The translations under genes were made by a program, and so were the position numbers. Under the pieces are notes generated by a model. That model was not told where the DNA came from. It was given only the letters and a program-made list of their open reading frames with translations, and did not search any database. Source: Parasitella parasitica (Eukaryota; Mucoromycota; Mucoromycetes; Mucorales; Mucoraceae). Taken from it: 61,983 bases of DNA. This document shows, piece after piece, positions 33,245-43,503 of this stretch (its first letter is position 1; each line of letters begins with the position of its first letter). The DNA lies in contig MU619255.1 of the NCBI GenBank assembly GCA_025201805.1, forward strand, positions 199,264-261,246. Direction: 5' to 3'.

Positions 33245-35308
33245 ATGCTTTCCTCCAGTTGGGGTAAACTTCCAAACGAACTTTTGCAGCTCATTTTCAA
33301 GTACATACATGGATCCAAGGGACCCAAAACGGAGAATCCTGGCTACATTGATCATGCCAGAATACCAAACACCAAAAATCTGTTGGCTTGTCAGCTGGTA
33401 TGCAAAAACTGGAGCAAGGCAGCGCAACAAGTACTGTATTGCACCGTTCAATTGGGAAGACGAGCAATTGTGTTTTGCAACACGGTGAACAAACATGCTC
33501 CTTTAGTTGGCAGTATGGTTAGAAAGATATTACTCTTGGAGGGCTTCAAGGTAGGGAGCAACAACGCTTATAAAATCATCGACTCAATCATGCAAAACTG
33601 CCCCAACATTCAAGAGATCCACACGCTCTTCACCGATCAGAGCAATTTGGTCATCTCGTGCCTTCTTGACGAAAGGAACCAAATAAAGCGCCTTGCAAAG
33701 CTTATCACCCTCAACAAATGGAAATTTCTGGACGCAGCCAAGTACGAAGCACTCGCAACCAAATACCGAAAGACGATAACACATCTTCAATTGCCCGCAT
33801 TGGTGTACAATGAACATACCCGAGGGTTTTCACAGCACCAAGAGGTGGAGCAAAAGCTAAAGTCCTTTCCTGTTTTGCAGAAGCTTCACATGGCAAACTT
33901 TCACTGCGACAATGTCACCGTACTGGACCAGCTGATCGATAGCTGCTCCCTTACAGTGTATGAGCTGAAATTTTCGGAACTGTTCACATCCTGCTGTACG
34001 ATAAAGCCACCTCAAGACTCTGTCAAGCCGAATACGACTATCAAAAAGATGGCAGTGCTAGATGGTCGCATCTCTACAGCTACCTTGTACTACCTTTCTG
34101 CCCTCAAATTGCGAGCCTTGGAAGAGCTGACATGGATGAGTTTTTCAGATAACGATATCGAGTGGTGGAAGCATTTGGCAAACTTGTCCTTGTCGCTCAA
34201 AGTGTACGACATCAAAGTCTCGTTTTCAGGGCTGATTTCTGAGCGGGATCAATTACACGAATGCTTGCAAATTGTCAGCAATACGGCTCCTTCTCTGGAT
34301 TGTGTAGCAAACTCCAGAACCTTGAAGCTGTCGTGTCTCGGCAATCGTTCGGTCATAGTTCATGGCAAGCCCAACGTATCCATGACAAAGACCCCAAACT
34401 CGTATTGCTTGGAGATTGATCAAGAGGATCGTTTTAACTTGCACATCCTTGACCTTTTGGCTCGCTTGCAGTTCTACTCGGCAGATTTGATAAACTTTAG
34501 ATTTCAGGCTGCTATGCGTGAAATACATGAATCGTTTGCGTATAGGGTTGGAATGTGCAGCAGCGATGATGAAAGTTACGACAGTGATTCAGATGCCTAC
34601 AAGGAAGACATGGTCAATGCCACCTTGTGTGCCTACGAGTTTGTCCCCTCAAGTGAAATAAAGAAGGCGCTGCATGCCAACCGCAGCGTTAACAACAATG
34701 AACACTGGTCCATATTAGATGGATTACTCACAATGCTGGACTCGTCCAAGGATCCAAAGCTATATCTTAAATACATCATTGTATTCGAGGAGCAACGTTC
34801 AGCGGTAGATATTATAGCTCAACAAGTGGCGGCTATATCGTTCAGCTGCTCAATTCTGGATGCGATGGTGTTGCCTGCAATATCTCTCAAATTGCCGCAC
34901 ATTGGTCGGCTTGTAATGGACGCATGCACTATACTAATGGAAAAACCCTACAATCTGGAACTGTTCCTACCAACATCAAGTATACAGACACTGAAGCTCG
35001 TCGTTCGTCCACTTGCCGAGGGCCTATCGCTGTTTCCTGACTACGACTATTTCGCATGTCAGCTAGAAAACAGAGAGTTGCTTGAAGCTGTATCACCAAC
35101 AGGCCACTATATACTGAAAATTGAGACAGACACAAAGACTCATGTAAGCAAACGGCAAAGTGGCAGGATAATCGATGGCAATTTCCCAGACATGACGACA
35201 GGCACATCAAGCGATTTCCTAATTTACATTAAATGCAAAAGGCTCAAGCAGTTTCTGTTGACTGATGATCCGGTGCAGGAGCAAGGATTTGAATCCTTTG
35301 AACGATAG
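33245..35308 (+). CDS. F-box protein with LRR-like C-terminal part
   Basis: This single-exon gene encodes 687 residues, and its ATG follows a poly-T stretch. The N-terminal F-box is clear: WGKLPNELLQLIFKYIHGS, then LLACQLVCKNWSKAAQQVLY (about residues 6-65). It should bind Skp1 in an SCF ubiquitin ligase. The remainder has irregular leucine-rich stretches (for example LREL-like segments ALEELTWMSF and IQTLKLVVRPL) that may form a solenoid for substrate binding, but no canonical repeat register is obvious. A Ser/Asp-rich loop (SSDDESYDSDSDAYKED) lies near residue 445. Large intronless F-box families are common in Mucorales, and the substrate is unknown. The gene is convergent with the PPR-like gene, about 100 bases away. 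Confidence 0.85.
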   Translation: MLSSSWGKLPNELLQLIFKYIHGSKGPKTENPGYIDHARIPNTKNLLACQLVCKNWSKAAQQVLYCTVQLGRRAIVFCNTVNKHAPLVGSMVRKILLLEGFKVGSNNAYKIIDSIMQNCPNIQEIHTLFTDQSNLVISCLLDERNQIKRLAKLITLNKWKFLDAAKYEALATKYRKTITHLQLPALVYNEHTRGFSQHQEVEQKLKSFPVLQKLHMANFHCDNVTVLDQLIDSCSLTVYELKFSELFTSCCTIKPPQDSVKPNTTIKKMAVLDGRISTATLYYLSALKLRALEELTWMSFSDNDIEWWKHLANLSLSLKVYDIKVSFSGLISERDQLHECLQIVSNTAPSLDCVANSRTLKLSCLGNRSVIVHGKPNVSMTKTPNSYCLEIDQEDRFNLHILDLLARLQFYSADLINFRFQAAMREIHESFAYRVGMCSSDDESYDSDSDAYKEDMVNATLCAYEFVPSSEIKKALHANRSVNNNEHWSILDGLLTMLDSSKDPKLYLKYIIVFEEQRSAVDIIAQQVAAISFSCSILDAMVLPAISLKLPHIGRLVMDACTILMEKPYNLELFLPTSSIQTLKLVVRPLAEGLSLFPDYDYFACQLENRELLEAVSPTGHYILKIETDTKTHVSKRQSGRIIDGNFPDMTTGTSSDFLIYIKCKRLKQFLLTDDPVQEQGFESFER

Positions 35309-35406
35309 CGTTCCTTCTGTGGCATGCAGTTTTATTAGCACTATTTTATTGCGGTTTAAATGTGTACAAAATGTCTATATAGCTTTTTATAATACAAAAA
35401 AAAATT

Positions 35407-36387
35407 CTAGAGTTTCTGTTTCACCCTTCTTTTCCTTGGGCGTGTCTTCATTTTTGGCTTTGCGTTGTTCCGGTTTGCTTCTATCCGTTTTAGCAGATGC
35501 AGCCTATATTTCGGGCTGCTTAATTCGTCTCGTTTCTTGGGATGATGTATCGCATTGACAACTTGCATTGCCCTTTCAAACTCTTTTATGTCACATAAGG
35601 TATCAACGACTATGCTGACGACCGCATAATTCATTATTATGTTCCTCGACTGCACGTCTTTCAGGTAGTCCAATACTCGGCCATGTTGTTTTCGCTTTGA
35701 CGCATCCTTCATCAAGATGGTATAGGTGAAAATCGTAGGGCTCAATGCCCTGTTGTTCAATAGGCTTCGGAAGAGTGTGTGCGCTTGCGATGTCTGGTTA
35801 TTATCCAGCAATGTCTTGATGAGCGTATTATACAGCACGATATTGCTCTTTGGCGTGAACAGCGTCATTTCCTGGCACAGTGATCGTATCGCATTCCAGT
35901 CGACAGGCTTGTGCTTTGCAATGAGATTGATCAGCATGGTGTATGTGTAAATCATGGATCGAGCGTCTTTATTCGAGGCAGGGCGAATGCTGTAATAAGA
36001 AATAAGGGTATCATGGATAGCATACATCCCTTGGAGGTTGGATGATTTGTATAGCGCTCTTGTCAGCTGATATAATGATTCTCGACTAGGAAACCCGCCC
36101 TCTTGGATCAACTGCAAATAGACTGCCAGCGCTTCATTCGGTCGGCCTTGAGCGGCTAATTTTCTAATAGCAATCGACGGTTCGGCGGGACGAGCATTGA
36201 CGTGTAGATTAGCGTATTTTTGCGTGGTGGATGCATGTCGACGGGCTGCAAATGACCATGTAACTGGCAGCGAGGTGTGCAGCATTTGAAAACGACCACA
36301 TGCTATACAATTTGTCAAGCTTTTTCGAACCGGCTGTGGCGGTAAAATACTCGATATGAACAGGTTGAGAATGCGAACATGCCGCAT
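35407..36387 (-). CDS. Pentatricopeptide-repeat protein, mitochondrial
   Basis: An intronless gene for 326 residues, starting at the ATG at 36387. Further upstream the frame crosses low-complexity G and AG repeats and is unlikely to be translated. The N-terminus is basic and Ser/Arg-rich without acids, as in a mitochondrial presequence (SFAARRHASTTQKYANLHV). PPR-type helical pairs follow, such as YTYTMLINLIAKHKPVDW, IVLYNTLIKTLLDNNQTSQA and TIFTYTILMKDASKRKQHGR. The C-terminus is very basic (KMKTRPRKRRVKQKL). Such proteins bind organellar RNA and act in its processing or translation; the target here cannot be predicted. Confidence 0.82.
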   Translation of the reverse strand: MRHVRILNLFISSILPPQPVRKSLTNCIACGRFQMLHTSLPVTWSFAARRHASTTQKYANLHVNARPAEPSIAIRKLAAQGRPNEALAVYLQLIQEGGFPSRESLYQLTRALYKSSNLQGMYAIHDTLISYYSIRPASNKDARSMIYTYTMLINLIAKHKPVDWNAIRSLCQEMTLFTPKSNIVLYNTLIKTLLDNNQTSQAHTLFRSLLNNRALSPTIFTYTILMKDASKRKQHGRVLDYLKDVQSRNIIMNYAVVSIVVDTLCDIKEFERAMQVVNAIHHPKKRDELSSPKYRLHLLKRIEANRNNAKPKMKTRPRKRRVKQKL

Positions 36388-36423
36388 ACCATGGAACTGT
36401 TGTATAATTGTTGACAAGAAAAA

Positions 36424-36460
36424 GGGGGGGGGGGGTTTCTTACAGAGAGAGAGAGAGAGA
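36424..36460. repeat. G12 run and (AG)n microsatellite
   Basis: Twelve G residues (36424-36435) and a short spacer are followed by (AG)n at about 36444-36460. On the minus strand this reads as (CT)n then C12, directly 5-prime of the PPR-like start codon, so it is probably 5-prime UTR or core promoter. Confidence 0.85.
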
Positions 36461-36610
36461 TTTAAAAAAAAAAAAGACAGAGGGTCCTTGCTATTTATAA
36501 TGGATATGGGCAAGGGATTCAAACATACTAAGAGCACACCCTCGACACTCTTCTGGATCAGTTGCCCTCAAAAACCACCATTTGACAGTGACGTGTGGAA
36601 CCAATGTCAT

Positions 36611-36952
36611 CTAGATCAAGTTGCCATTTATTTCAAAAGAATCAATAACGACTTTGTCTCTAGTTCTATATTGTACCAGCCAGTTTCCGTTTGGGAGCTT
36701 GTAGTAGAGGTTTGAGTAACTGCTACAATGCGGCAGGTTCTCTTGGGTATTGTTTGATATAGTAGAGCATGATGAAGAATTTGAACAGGATAAATTATCA
36801 TCGTCAGGCAAAAACAAGGTGCTTGATAGGCTGCTAAGGTCATCATCTTGCACTACGAGTTCCTTATTTTTGATGTTCCTGTTGCCATGGAGAGCGTTTC
36901 TCAAGGACTTCTTCAACTGAGTGAGCGTTGACTTCATATTGTATGCTTTCAT
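36611..36952 (-). CDS. Small Ser-rich protein, unknown
   Basis: This open frame codes 113 residues if translation starts at 36952. Earlier in-frame ATGs exist at 36991 and 37015. A TATATTAA lies just upstream of the first of these, near 37024-37031, which makes the outermost ATG less likely to be in the transcript. The protein has a basic helical N-terminus (STLTQLKKSLRNALHGNRN), an acidic and Ser-rich middle, and a structured-looking C-terminus (YYKLPNGNWLVQYRTRDKV). I do not recognise a family. It lies between the PPR-like gene and MKT1 on the same strand. Confidence 0.5.
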   Translation of the reverse strand: MKAYNMKSTLTQLKKSLRNALHGNRNIKNKELVVQDDDLSSLSSTLFLPDDDNLSCSNSSSCSTISNNTQENLPHCSSYSNLYYKLPNGNWLVQYRTRDKVVIDSFEINGNLI

Positions 36953-37170
36953 TCTTTTGCAAGAGAAAAAGATAGAATGAAATCCTCGCATTTTTATATG
37001 TTGTTCTCTCTGCATGCACTACTTAATATAAAACAACATTGTGCATAAAAAGGAGTGGTCTCTTTTGTGTAATTATACATCAAGATTTTAATTTGATCCA
37101 ACACAACAATCAGGGAAAAAAAAAAAAAAAAAAAAGGTCTCGACGCTGGTTTATTCGCCTTGAATTTATA

Positions 37171-39174
37171 TTAAAATCTGACCTTTTGAAGCCATTCATT
37201 TGCGCCGAGGAACATCTCAAAAGTAGATTTTTCAATTGATCTGGCCTTGTCAAGCGTCTCGATTGCTGTGAAAAGCTGGCTCCAGAATGCAAAGCCCTTC
37301 TCCAAATCAGACTTGACTGAATTACATGTAGGAAATGCTTTTTCGGTTAATTCCAGTGCTTCTGCCGCGGATTTCCCTTCGACTACCCTTTCCAGATAAA
37401 ATTTACAAACAAGGCCTAAAGCAACATTCACATCGGCCAGGTAAGGGAGGCTTTTTTGTTTGTAAGACAAAGTGTGTGTATGTGTGCAAATGAATAGAAC
37501 CTTCTTACCTGTCTGCAATCTGATAATAGTCCTTTCTGTCTTTTTGCACTAGTCCATTCAAAAAGAACGACAAGGTCAGCATCTCCAGCAGATTTCTATA
37601 GCTACGATTAAGAGCTTTTACAAAGCTATTAAAAACCAGCAAATCACGATTCAAAGGACCACTCCAAGGGGCACTCTGTCATGTTGATGATTAAAAAAAA
37701 TAAAAAAGCTGTAGCTACCAAAAACCATTTGTATACACACACTACCTTGAGATCCATTGGTAATAATGACAATGCACGGGAGAGTAAGATAATGTGCTTC
37801 TTTTGTGATTCGTCGCCAAGAGGATGAGAGTAGGTTTTGCTGTATTCCTTGTCTGTGAGGACCTGAAATCGGACCAATTCGAGCGCTGTCAAAAAGGCTT
37901 CCTGTGTCGATAATGTGCTGTTGGATTTCAAAGCCGAGTAGAGTGCTTGGCCCCATGGTGTGTAGATGTGCTTGGATGAAGTCAAGAAGCTACAAGGGGT
38001 TATGCGTCAGTATCGATCATGTTTACGCTCTGAACAGATAACATACTCTCTGACCTCCAACGTCTTCCACAAAACGTTAGCAACAATCTCGTTCTTATCG
38101 ATTAACGGTTGTTCAGGATGAGGTCGAGTGATTGTCTTGCTAGCTTTTGTCTCGTTTTGAACAGCGCGGATGCAAAATTGGAGGTCGATGGCAGATGTCT
38201 ATCGAATTAAGTCAAGTACACGTTCGTATATGCGCACCCTAATCATCCCTACCTTTTGTTGCTTTAGCTCTGCTTGAACAAACTCATTTGTAACGTTCCA
38301 AGAGCTGGTCTTTTCATATATAGTGTTTAACGGTGTAGCGTCAATTCGAGTTGTTGCATTTCCCTCTGAAGGCTGATGGTGCATGATTTGCTCGACGCTA
38401 GGTTCGAACCAAAAGTAGCTTGCAATTTTGCGGGTTTTGTAGAACGGATGCAGCGGTTGTGTCAGTAAGCTGAGTGTTTGTGTGCGGATGTTGAGCAGTT
38501 GGGTCAAGAAATTTTGATATTCGATTGATTCGCCATTGTCCAGGGGCGCACTTTCGATCAGAACACCAGACACCAAGCTGTTGATGGATTGAGGTCCGAC
38601 CAATCCTCGCATCAGGTAGTAGTATAGTTCATCAGGAAGACGGTAGCCGATAAATTCGTGGATATCGTTGGGTGCATTTTCGATATTGAGTGGTTTCACT
38701 TCACCGTCGTCGTGAACAACTAGATGATATTTGACTGCACAGCGCGTGCGGCAGAATGTGTCGATATAATTGGTCTTTGAAACGGTTGGATTGTCTGAAA
38801 ATGCTTGCACTGCGTTGAATCCAGTTTTGTGCTGTTTGATCAAATCGTGGACACCTACAGATTTTCTCAGTTAGCCGCCTCGTTGTACCATAACAAGACA
38901 TCCGATACTTGCCGGTAAAGGTAAAGCTAACATGTGATGTGTTGAGAGGAGGAAAAGTAGGGCAGTACTCAAAGCCAGCCAGTATACAAATATCCAAGAA
39001 CTGTTCGTCAGAGACATGCAAATCTTGGAGTACTGTTCTTTTATTGATCCAGTGATAGTTTCCCTTTTCGAAATCGACGCTCGTTATCATCTTGTCGATA
39101 TCCCACATCAATAACTCGGATCCGCCGCAGACAGCATTGACAAGTTGTTTAGGATGCGTGTACATGTATGCTAG
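37171..39174 (-). CDS. MKT1: MKT1-like post-transcriptional regulator, 5-prime partial
   Basis: Six exons are visible (39174-38913, 38854-38253, 38198-38047, 37989-37746, 37675-37509, 37450-37171), covering about 568 C-terminal residues. The N-terminal XPG/PIN part lies inside or beyond the N run at 39200-40194. The first visible exon carries the XPG-I-like core (GSELLMWDIDKMITSVDFEK, then DEQFLDICILAGFEYCPTFP). The C-terminus is the MKT1-type helical domain (LPYLADVNVALGLVCKFYLE). In yeast Mkt1 partners with Pbp1 to control stability or translation of selected mRNAs (for example HO, mitochondrial and stress mRNAs) and has nuclease-fold homology without demonstrated nuclease activity. The intron at 38912-38855 uses a GC donor (GCAAGT), and phase requires it. 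A missing start and possible further 5-prime exons follow from the gap. Confidence 0.87.
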
Positions 39175-39199
39175 CTATGACATGCTTTCAGTTTTTTTT

Positions 39200-40194
39200 N
39201 NNNNNNNNNNNNNNNNNNNNNNNNNNNNNNNNNNNNNNNNNNNNNNNNNNNNNNNNNNNNNNNNNNNNNNNNNNNNNNNNNNNNNNNNNNNNNNNNNNNN
39301 NNNNNNNNNNNNNNNNNNNNNNNNNNNNNNNNNNNNNNNNNNNNNNNNNNNNNNNNNNNNNNNNNNNNNNNNNNNNNNNNNNNNNNNNNNNNNNNNNNNN
39401 NNNNNNNNNNNNNNNNNNNNNNNNNNNNNNNNNNNNNNNNNNNNNNNNNNNNNNNNNNNNNNNNNNNNNNNNNNNNNNNNNNNNNNNNNNNNNNNNNNNN
39501 NNNNNNNNNNNNNNNNNNNNNNNNNNNNNNNNNNNNNNNNNNNNNNNNNNNNNNNNNNNNNNNNNNNNNNNNNNNNNNNNNNNNNNNNNNNNNNNNNNNN
39601 NNNNNNNNNNNNNNNNNNNNNNNNNNNNNNNNNNNNNNNNNNNNNNNNNNNNNNNNNNNNNNNNNNNNNNNNNNNNNNNNNNNNNNNNNNNNNNNNNNNN
39701 NNNNNNNNNNNNNNNNNNNNNNNNNNNNNNNNNNNNNNNNNNNNNNNNNNNNNNNNNNNNNNNNNNNNNNNNNNNNNNNNNNNNNNNNNNNNNNNNNNNN
39801 NNNNNNNNNNNNNNNNNNNNNNNNNNNNNNNNNNNNNNNNNNNNNNNNNNNNNNNNNNNNNNNNNNNNNNNNNNNNNNNNNNNNNNNNNNNNNNNNNNNN
39901 NNNNNNNNNNNNNNNNNNNNNNNNNNNNNNNNNNNNNNNNNNNNNNNNNNNNNNNNNNNNNNNNNNNNNNNNNNNNNNNNNNNNNNNNNNNNNNNNNNNN
40001 NNNNNNNNNNNNNNNNNNNNNNNNNNNNNNNNNNNNNNNNNNNNNNNNNNNNNNNNNNNNNNNNNNNNNNNNNNNNNNNNNNNNNNNNNNNNNNNNNNNN
40101 NNNNNNNNNNNNNNNNNNNNNNNNNNNNNNNNNNNNNNNNNNNNNNNNNNNNNNNNNNNNNNNNNNNNNNNNNNNNNNNNNNNNNNNNNNNNNN
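39200..40194. other. Assembly gap (995 N)
   Basis: The bases are unresolved. The gap removes the 5-prime part of the MKT1-like gene. Any reading frames spanning it are artefacts. Confidence 0.99.
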
Positions 40195-40751
40195 GTATGA
40201 AAATCAATGCCACAGCTATGTCGTCTGTTTTGTCTTTTTGAAAATCTCTGGGCATCACCTTATCTTGTAAAGATATTGGGTTGCATCAGCCAAGTGCGTT
40301 TTGGTAGACTCGACAATATAAACCTTAGAAAACATCGGAGCCCCACATTGACCTCTTATGAGCTGTCAGTATACAACTTGAAATAAAGTGAAAAAAAAAA
40401 AAACTCTCCCTCCCCCCATTTTTCTGTCATCTTATTATCGAATCCTTCTAGTAAAAGTGATACATACAGCACACCAGCCAAAATATGCATAAACCTGCTC
40501 TCATCAGTGAAAAAGTAGCGTTTTAAAGCATCATTTTAAGCATTTTCTGGACAAAATTGAAGCTCAAACGCGGTTGGAACTATCTCTGGGACTATGTGGC
40601 ATCTTTGCTGTATGTGTATATTATGTGTTTTTCAGGGCGATGAAATCTCTGCGGAGATTCGGGAGCTAATAGGATATAAAAAAGATCTCGAATTATCTCC
40701 AACATGGACCACTACATTTTAAGCTCTTCACATTATTAACCAAGCATCGTC
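40195..40751. other. Spacer between gap and AARSD1-like gene
   Basis: No gene is assigned. On the minus strand an ATG at 40335 opens a short frame (MFSKVYIVESTKTHLADATQ) that ends before the gap unless spliced. It could be the first exon of the gene hidden by the gap, but it does not resemble the usual MKT1 N-terminus. A 13-base A run lies near 40390. Confidence 0.4.
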
Positions 40752-42067
40752 ATGTCTGGTAAATCACAGCAAGTTCCTGTCGGCAACCTTCACTGCCAAA
40801 AGGACACATTCTGTCGCCAATTCACAACAGAATGCATCGCATGTTCGGAAAAGCCTGACAAGAAGGGCTTCTACCAAGTCGAGCTTGTTGACACTAGTAA
40901 AGTATTCGTCCACGACATTGTCATCCACGTCCCACGTTAACCTATCACGTGTACCTAGTTCTTTTTCCTGAAGGCGGTGGGCAGCCTTGCGATACAGGCT
41001 ACATCGACAACATCAAAGTCCACAACGTCCAACGTCAAAAGCTGGCCCATGTTCATTACACCAAGGAGCCTGTCAGTGTGGGCCCTGTCTCGCTACGTCT
41101 GGATTGGGATCGTCGTTGGGACTGTATGCAGCAGCACAGCGGCCAGCATTTACTCAGTGCGGTTTTGGAGCAGGACCCTTACAACATCGAAACCATCTCT
41201 TGGAGTCTAGGCGAAAAGAGGTCGTTTATAGAGCTACCCACCAGCACCCAGAAAGCGGCCATTACGCCTGAACTGCTGAACGAAGTGGAGGCTATTGTCA
41301 ACCAGCTGATCATCAAAAATGTACCAGTAATCACGCACTCGGAAGAGGCTAGCGACGACAAGGAGACTCGTCCTGACAGCTTGCCCAAAGACTATGTCGG
41401 TGGCGGCCATATCCGCACGATCGAAATCCAAGGCTTAGACAGAAACCCGTGCTGCGGGACTCATGTGCTTGCGCTTGGGCAGCTGCAATGCCTCAAACTG
41501 CTCAGCACGGAAAGCGTACGAGGCGGAAATACGCGAGTGTTCTTTCTGGTTGGCCAGCGCGTGCTTGATTCCTTTGACGCAAGCTACCAAATCACACGTC
41601 AGATCACCCATCTTTTGTCGGGCGGTCAGGAGACCTTTGCAGAGAGCATCCAAAAGATCCAGCAGCAAAGCCGAGACAACATGAAACGAGCAAAGAGATA
41701 TCTGGAGCAGCTGGCCCAGTTTACTGTCAGTGACATTGCCAAAACATTGGAAACCCAGAGATCTGCCATCGTGTACAAGGAGGATGGCGATATGGAGTTT
41801 TTGGGCATGATAGCCAACGGCATCCGTGATCGCCAGCTGCTGGAAAACAACGACAAGGTTGTTGTTTTGGCAGCTGGGGAGCGCAGGACGGGAGGGCCGG
41901 TTATTGTGGCCGGATCTGATAACGACATTGTGCAAAAGACGGGTAAAATCCTAACGACGGTGCTCTCTGGAGTGAAGGGCGGTGGTAAAGGACGATGGCA
42001 GGGAAAGGCGCAAAACTGGGATGGCATCGAAGAGCTGGAAAAGGCGTTGCAAGACGAAATCAAGTGA
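40752..42067 (+). CDS. AARSD1: Alanyl-tRNA editing protein, AlaX/AARSD1 type
   Basis: Two exons (40752-40896, 40959-42067) encode 417 residues, and the junction restores VDTILFPEGGGQPCDTGY, the conserved family segment. The zinc-binding editing site is intact: H108-S-G-Q-H112 (motif HxxxH) and C213-C-G-T-H217 (CxxxH). A C-terminal coiled and DHHA1-like part follows (GGGKGRWQGKAQNWDGIEEL). AARSD1/AlaX proteins hydrolyse mischarged Ser-tRNA(Ala) in trans, acting as a free-standing version of the AlaRS editing domain in the cytosol. The N-terminal exon (NLHCQKDTFCRQFTTECIAC) also matches AARSD1 rather than AlaRS. The Snf4-like gene starts only 129 bases downstream in tandem. Confidence 0.93.
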
Positions 42068-42196
42068 TTTACCTATCTGCTATTGTTTGTACATTAAAGA
42101 TAACCGTTCCCACTTTTATTTTTTTTTCTGAGTTTATGTAGACCCTTTCTGGTATTTCCCTTCATTTTTCAGCTTGTTCCAAAAGAAAAACTCTTT

Positions 42197-42752
42197 ATGA
42201 TTGAATTCTTGAAGCAGCACACTTGCTATGATGTTCTACCGATAAGCTTCAGGCTTATTGTATTCGACACAGACTTGCCAGTCAAAAAGGCGCTCGAGAT
42301 CCTCGTTCAAAATGGTAACAACGGACAACGGACAAGGATGCAAACAGTCAGCTTATTTGTACATTTTTTACCAATCTTTTGAGGCATCGTATCAGCCCCA
42401 CTTTGGTCTAGCTCCACGCACTCGTTTGCCGGTATGCTCACCGTGAGTGACTTTATCAGCCTTATCCAGCATTACTACTCCCATCAATCGCATCAGCGTG
42501 AAGTCGAAGCAATGCGTTTATCACATTTAACAGATCAGATCAAGCAAAACTACCCTATACATCCAATGACCACGCTATATGATGCTGCCGTGTTGATGTC
42601 TTCAACAAGGGCACATCGGATTCCACTCATGGACTCGAACAAGGAGATTGTCAGCGTCATGACCCAGTATAGATTGATGAAGTTTATAGCAAACAATGTA
42701 ATATGGCATGTACTGTCCGTATGCCATGCAGCCGCTAACTCCCACTATATAT

Positions 42753-42783
<31 letters not shown>

Positions 42784-43351
42784 AATGCATAGTTCCAGCA
42801 AACAGAATTACTGAATATACCCTTATCAAGGCTTAATATCGGTGTTTATGGCGAGGCGGTAGCGACAGCCACAATGCAAACGCCTGTCATTGATGTCATC
42901 GCATTATTTGCAAACCTGAATATCAGTGCTGTTCCCATTGTAGATGACCAGGGCACTGTATTCAACATGTATGATACAATCGATGTGATGGTAAGCACGT
43001 GAGACATTCTATTGCGTTGTTTGTTTTATCAAGCTTCTATGCAGAGTCTTGTGAGATCAGAGAAATACGGCGATCTCGATTTACCCGTTGGAGAAGCATT
43101 GAAGTCCAGGCCAAAAGTACGTACAAGTCTATCAAACTATAACATTACACAGCGCCTAAATACATACAACCACACAACAGAACTTTCCAGGCGTCTGCAC
43201 ATGTACAATGGATGATACCCTCTTGTCTATATTCAAAACTATAAAAAAGAAGCGAGTGTACCGGCTTGCAGTGATCGAGCCGGCAACGTTCAAATTAGTT
43301 GGATTGCTAAGCATATCGGATGTATTAGGATATCTAGTAAAAGCGAATTAA
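42197..43351 (+). CDS. SNF4: AMPK gamma subunit (Snf4), CBS-domain protein
   Basis: Five exons (42197-42314, 42384-42697, 42793-42990, 43045-43116, 43181-43351) encode 290 residues. Phase and sequence agree at each junction, for example NGIVSAPLWSSSTHSFAGML across intron 1. There are four CBS motifs. Recognisable segments are CYDVLPISFRLIVFDTDLPV, GMLTVSDFISLIQHYY, the family-specific PLSRLNIGVYGEA region, ISAVPIVDDQGTVFNMYDTI and VGLLSISDVLGYL. The gamma subunit binds adenine nucleotides and regulates the SNF1/AMPK kinase during energy stress and glucose depletion. The N-terminus is about 20-30 residues shorter than usual, so a further short 5-prime exon could exist, though only 129 bases separate it from AARSD1. 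Intron 2 contains an AT microsatellite. Confidence 0.92.
42745..42784. repeat. (AT)n microsatellite in SNF4 intron 2
   Basis: An alternating TA tract with short interruptions (tatatatacacatac then a pure AT run) lies just upstream of the intron acceptor at 42790-42792. Expansion here could affect branch point to acceptor distance. Confidence 0.8.
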
Positions 43352-43358
43352 AGAGCAG

Positions 43359-43475
43359 TATATGTATATATATATATATATATATACAGTTTTAATCTAT
43401 ATAGGTTTGTGTATGTATGATGGATGCTATAAGGGGGAGGGGTATATATATATATGTGTGTGTGTGTGCGCGTGT
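43359..43475. repeat. AT and TG microsatellites downstream of SNF4
   Basis: An alternating TA tract (about 43359-43386) and a TA-then-TG/CG tract (about 43442-43475) lie in the 150-base spacer between the convergent SNF4 and XRCC4-like stops, presumably in their 3-prime UTRs. Confidence 0.8.
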
Positions 43476-43503
43476 AAGGTATAGTGTGAGCATGTTGGAT
43501 GCT

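Noticed and set aside
38401-38420. GGTTCGAACC-like sequence resembling a tRNA B box
   Set aside because: It lies inside an MKT1 coding exon. No A box, acceptor stem or anticodon arm can be formed around it, and no tRNA was found elsewhere in the window.
39092-40270. Long open frames of about 360-390 codons spanning the N run on both strands
   Set aside because: Their length comes from unresolved bases, which produce no stop codons.
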